DNA of 64,000 nucleotides from Mesorhizobium hawassense. Its GTDB lineage: Bacteria > Pseudomonadota > Alphaproteobacteria > Rhizobiales > Rhizobiaceae. Below, one piece after another: positions 62,300 to 64,000 of this stretch. The translations under genes were made by a program, and so were the position numbers. Numbering within the stretch: position 1 is the stretch's first letter; each line of letters starts with the position of its first letter. The notes below the pieces were generated by a model. It saw only the letters and a list, made by a program, of their open reading frames with translations, did no database searches and was not told the DNA's origin. The stretch lies in the NCBI RefSeq assembly GCF_003289945.1, contig NZ_QMBP01000001.1, positions 1 through 64,000 on the forward strand. Direction: 5' to 3'.

Positions 62300-63622
62300 A
62301 TGAACGACCTTGGCGTCATCGATCGCTTCATGGAGACTTTTATCCGCTATATCGACAGCGGGTTCGGTCTGCTTTCGGGCGACGTCGCCTTCCTTACTAC
62401 GACGCTCATCGGCATCGACATCACGCTTGCGGGCCTCGCCTGGGCATTCGGCGGCGAGCCCAACATTCTCGGCCGCCTCATCCGCAAGGTGCTCTATGTC
62501 GGCGTCTTTGCCTTCATCCTGAACAATTTCAAGAACCTCGCCGACATCATCTACCGCTCCTTTGCCGGCCTTGGCATCAACGCGTCCTCCGGCAATTTAT
62601 CCGCCGACAATCTCCTGCACCCGGGCCGCATCGCCGCCACCGGCTTCGAGGGCGCCTGGCCGCTGCTCGATCAGGCGAGCCAGCTTCTGGGCTTCCCGGA
62701 AATCTTTGGCAACGCGCTCACCATTTTCGTGCTGCTCGTGGCCTGGTTCCTGGTCATCATCGCCTTCTTCATTCTCTCGATCCAGCTCTTCATCACCATC
62801 CTCGAGTTCAAGCTCACCACGCTTGCGGGCTTCGTTCTGGTGCCATTCGCGCTCTGGAATCGCTCGTCGTTTCTGGCCGAGCGCGTGCTCGGCAATGTCA
62901 TCTCGTCAGGCATCAAGGTGATGGTGCTCGCCGTGATCGTTGGTATCGGCTCCACGCTTTTCGGCGAGTTCGCTTCGGCGCTCCAGGGCAAGGAGCCTGA
63001 TCTGGCGGCGGCCATGTCACAGGTGCTGGGCGCGCTGGCGCTGCTTGGGCTGGGCATCTTCGGGCCGGGGATCGCTTCAGGGCTGGTGTCTGGTGCACCG
63101 CAGCTTGGCGCCGGCGCTGCGCTCGGAACCACGGCGGCCGCTGCCGGATCGGCGCTCGTTGCCGGGGGAACGGCATTCGCCGGTGCGCGCATGGCAACCG
63201 GCGGCGGGCTTGCCGCCGTCCGAGCCGGCACGACCATGGGTTCGGCAGCTTCCTCGGCGTGGCAGTTGGGGCGGGCAACCTCGCCCGGGACCGGCCTGTC
63301 CGGTGTGGCTGCTGGAATGCAGGGTGTGGCAAGCGCCGCCGGCGGCGCTGTATTGCGTGCAGCAGGATCCGCCGCGGGAAGCTTGGGGCCTAGCGTCAAT
63401 GCCGGGCGCGAAGCCGCATGGACCGCCTCCCGCGGTGCGCCCACCGCGTCAATGACCGGAGGTCCGGCCGGTTCTGCCCCGAATACCGCACCCAATTGGG
63501 CGAGACGCATGCGTTCCGAACAGACCGCTCGTGCTCATCGCCACGCCGCCGTGCAAGCCGTCCGCGACGGTGACAGGCCGGGCGGCAGCGCCAATCCCTC
63601 TCTTAACGACAAGGACGACTAA
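62300..63622 (+). CDS. trbL: Conjugal transfer membrane protein TrbL (VirB6 family)
   Basis: The 440-residue inner-membrane channel protein has at least five hydrophobic helices in residues ~20-260 (e.g. VAFLTTTLIGIDITLAGLAWAF, IFVLLVAWFLVIIAFFILSIQ) and a long C-terminal tail very rich in Ala, Gly and Ser (residues ~270-440), which is common in TrbL. The start follows GAGGAAGG. trbF begins directly after the stop (TAAATG). Confidence 0.94.
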   Translation: MNDLGVIDRFMETFIRYIDSGFGLLSGDVAFLTTTLIGIDITLAGLAWAFGGEPNILGRLIRKVLYVGVFAFILNNFKNLADIIYRSFAGLGINASSGNLSADNLLHPGRIAATGFEGAWPLLDQASQLLGFPEIFGNALTIFVLLVAWFLVIIAFFILSIQLFITILEFKLTTLAGFVLVPFALWNRSSFLAERVLGNVISSGIKVMVLAVIVGIGSTLFGEFASALQGKEPDLAAAMSQVLGALALLGLGIFGPGIASGLVSGAPQLGAGAALGTTAAAAGSALVAGGTAFAGARMATGGGLAAVRAGTTMGSAASSAWQLGRATSPGTGLSGVAAGMQGVASAAGGAVLRAAGSAAGSLGPSVNAGREAAWTASRGAPTASMTGGPAGSAPNTAPNWARRMRSEQTARAHRHAAVQAVRDGDRPGGSANPSLNDKDD

Positions 63623-64000
63623 ATGCTCTTCAAACGACCCGTTCAACGTTACGGCAAGACGCCCGAGCCGGTCACGCCGTATCAGAAGGCCGGCCAGCTC
63701 TGGGATGAGCGCATCGGCTCATCGCGGGTACAGGCCCGGAATTGGCGGCTGATGGCCATTGGCTGCCTGGCTTTGGCGACCGGGCTCTCCGGCGGGCTGA
63801 TATGGCAGTCGATGCAAAGCCGTGTCGTGCCTTACGTCGTCGAGGTCGACCGCTTCGGCGAGGCGCGCGCCGTTGCGCCGGCAATCCAGAATTATGAGCC
63901 CTCCGACGCCCAGATCGCCTGGCATCTCGGCCGTTTCATTCAGAATGTCCGATCCGTCTCCACCGACCCGGTCCTGGTGCGGCAGAACTGGTTGGCAGCC
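63623..64000 (+). CDS. trbF: Conjugal transfer protein TrbF (VirB8 family), cut by the window edge
   Basis: The visible 126 residues start MLFKRPVQRYGKTPEPVTPYQKAGQ and include WDERIGSSRVQARNWRLMAI, one membrane helix (AIGCLALATGLSGGLIWQS) and VVPYVVEVDRFGEARAVAPA, the start of the VirB8-like periplasmic domain. TrbF is an assembly factor of the inner-membrane complex. The operon presumably continues with trbG and trbI beyond the window. Confidence 0.93.
   Translation, partial: MLFKRPVQRYGKTPEPVTPYQKAGQLWDERIGSSRVQARNWRLMAIGCLALATGLSGGLIWQSMQSRVVPYVVEVDRFGEARAVAPAIQNYEPSDAQIAWHLGRFIQNVRSVSTDPVLVRQNWLAA

Noticed and set aside
1..64000. CRISPR arrays, tRNA or rRNA genes, attachment-site duplications
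   Set aside because: No regularly spaced repeats, no recognisable tRNA or rRNA sequence and no long direct repeat flanking a block were seen by eye; a program search would be needed to exclude tRNAs fully.

Overview
The window looks like part of the accessory genome of an alphaproteobacterium of the order Rhizobiales (Mesorhizobium/Rhizobium-like). It is probably a symbiosis-island-type integrative element or a large plasmid. The grounds are the high GC content with alphaproteobacterial codon use, a traG-CopG-trbBCDEJLF conjugation block at the right end, phasin and scpB-type genes usual in rhizobia, and many decayed insertion sequences. No tRNA, rRNA, CRISPR array or replication origin was seen.

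Layout. (1) 1-6.5 kb is a graveyard: a broken Tn3-family transposon, relics of other genes, and one intact radical SAM gene (4154-5269) between an amputated 2-oxoglutarate oxygenase and an amputated M24 peptidase. (2) 6.5-14.6 kb is a complete biotin-independent malonate decarboxylase locus. mdcA-C-D-E-G-B-H run leftward with start/stop overlaps; the malonate transporter genes madL-madM and a GntR regulator run rightward from a shared, palindrome-rich promoter region. (3) 14.6-16.8 kb holds a TetR regulator divergent from a quinone oxidoreductase and a DoxX-like gene, with two identical operator-like palindromes between them. (4) 16.9-28.5 kb is mobile debris: an IS1595 element sitting inside a Tn3 inverted repeat, an internally deleted Tn3 transposase, an IS110 relic and three copies or fragments of an scpB-like gene. 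Within it lies a compact leftward operon of a RelA/SpoT-domain protein, a PIN-domain protein and two membrane proteins, plus a metallo-beta-lactamase-fold gene.

(5) 29-41 kb is a biosynthetic region: a decayed terminal NRPS module (A-PCP-TE, with a stop codon in the carrier-protein core), a phosphopantetheinyl transferase, and one large intact hybrid enzyme of 2426 residues with the unusual order TE-A-PCP-KS-AT-KR-ACP. A small ricin-type lectin gene follows. (6) 41.6-45.8 kb is a phasin gene, a small ORF, a HlyD-type membrane-fusion gene and a cellulose-synthase-like glycosyltransferase gene. (7) 46.9-50.2 kb is a tight pair encoding a HemN-like radical SAM enzyme and a protein resembling PrnB/indoleamine-dioxygenase-type haem enzymes, followed by a GNAT acetyltransferase. 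(8) 50.3-54.5 kb holds an ISKra4-type relic, a PaiB-like flavin protein, an XRE-cupin regulator and a divergent PLP-dependent trans-sulfuration-type lyase. (9) 55-64 kb is the conjugative coupling protein and mating-pair-formation operon, cut by the window edge inside trbF.

The best candidates for undescribed biology are the TE-first NRPS-PKS, the HemN-like/PrnB-like pair, and the RelA/SpoT-PIN-membrane-protein operon. All family calls come from reading motifs and remembered family patterns; no database search was run.
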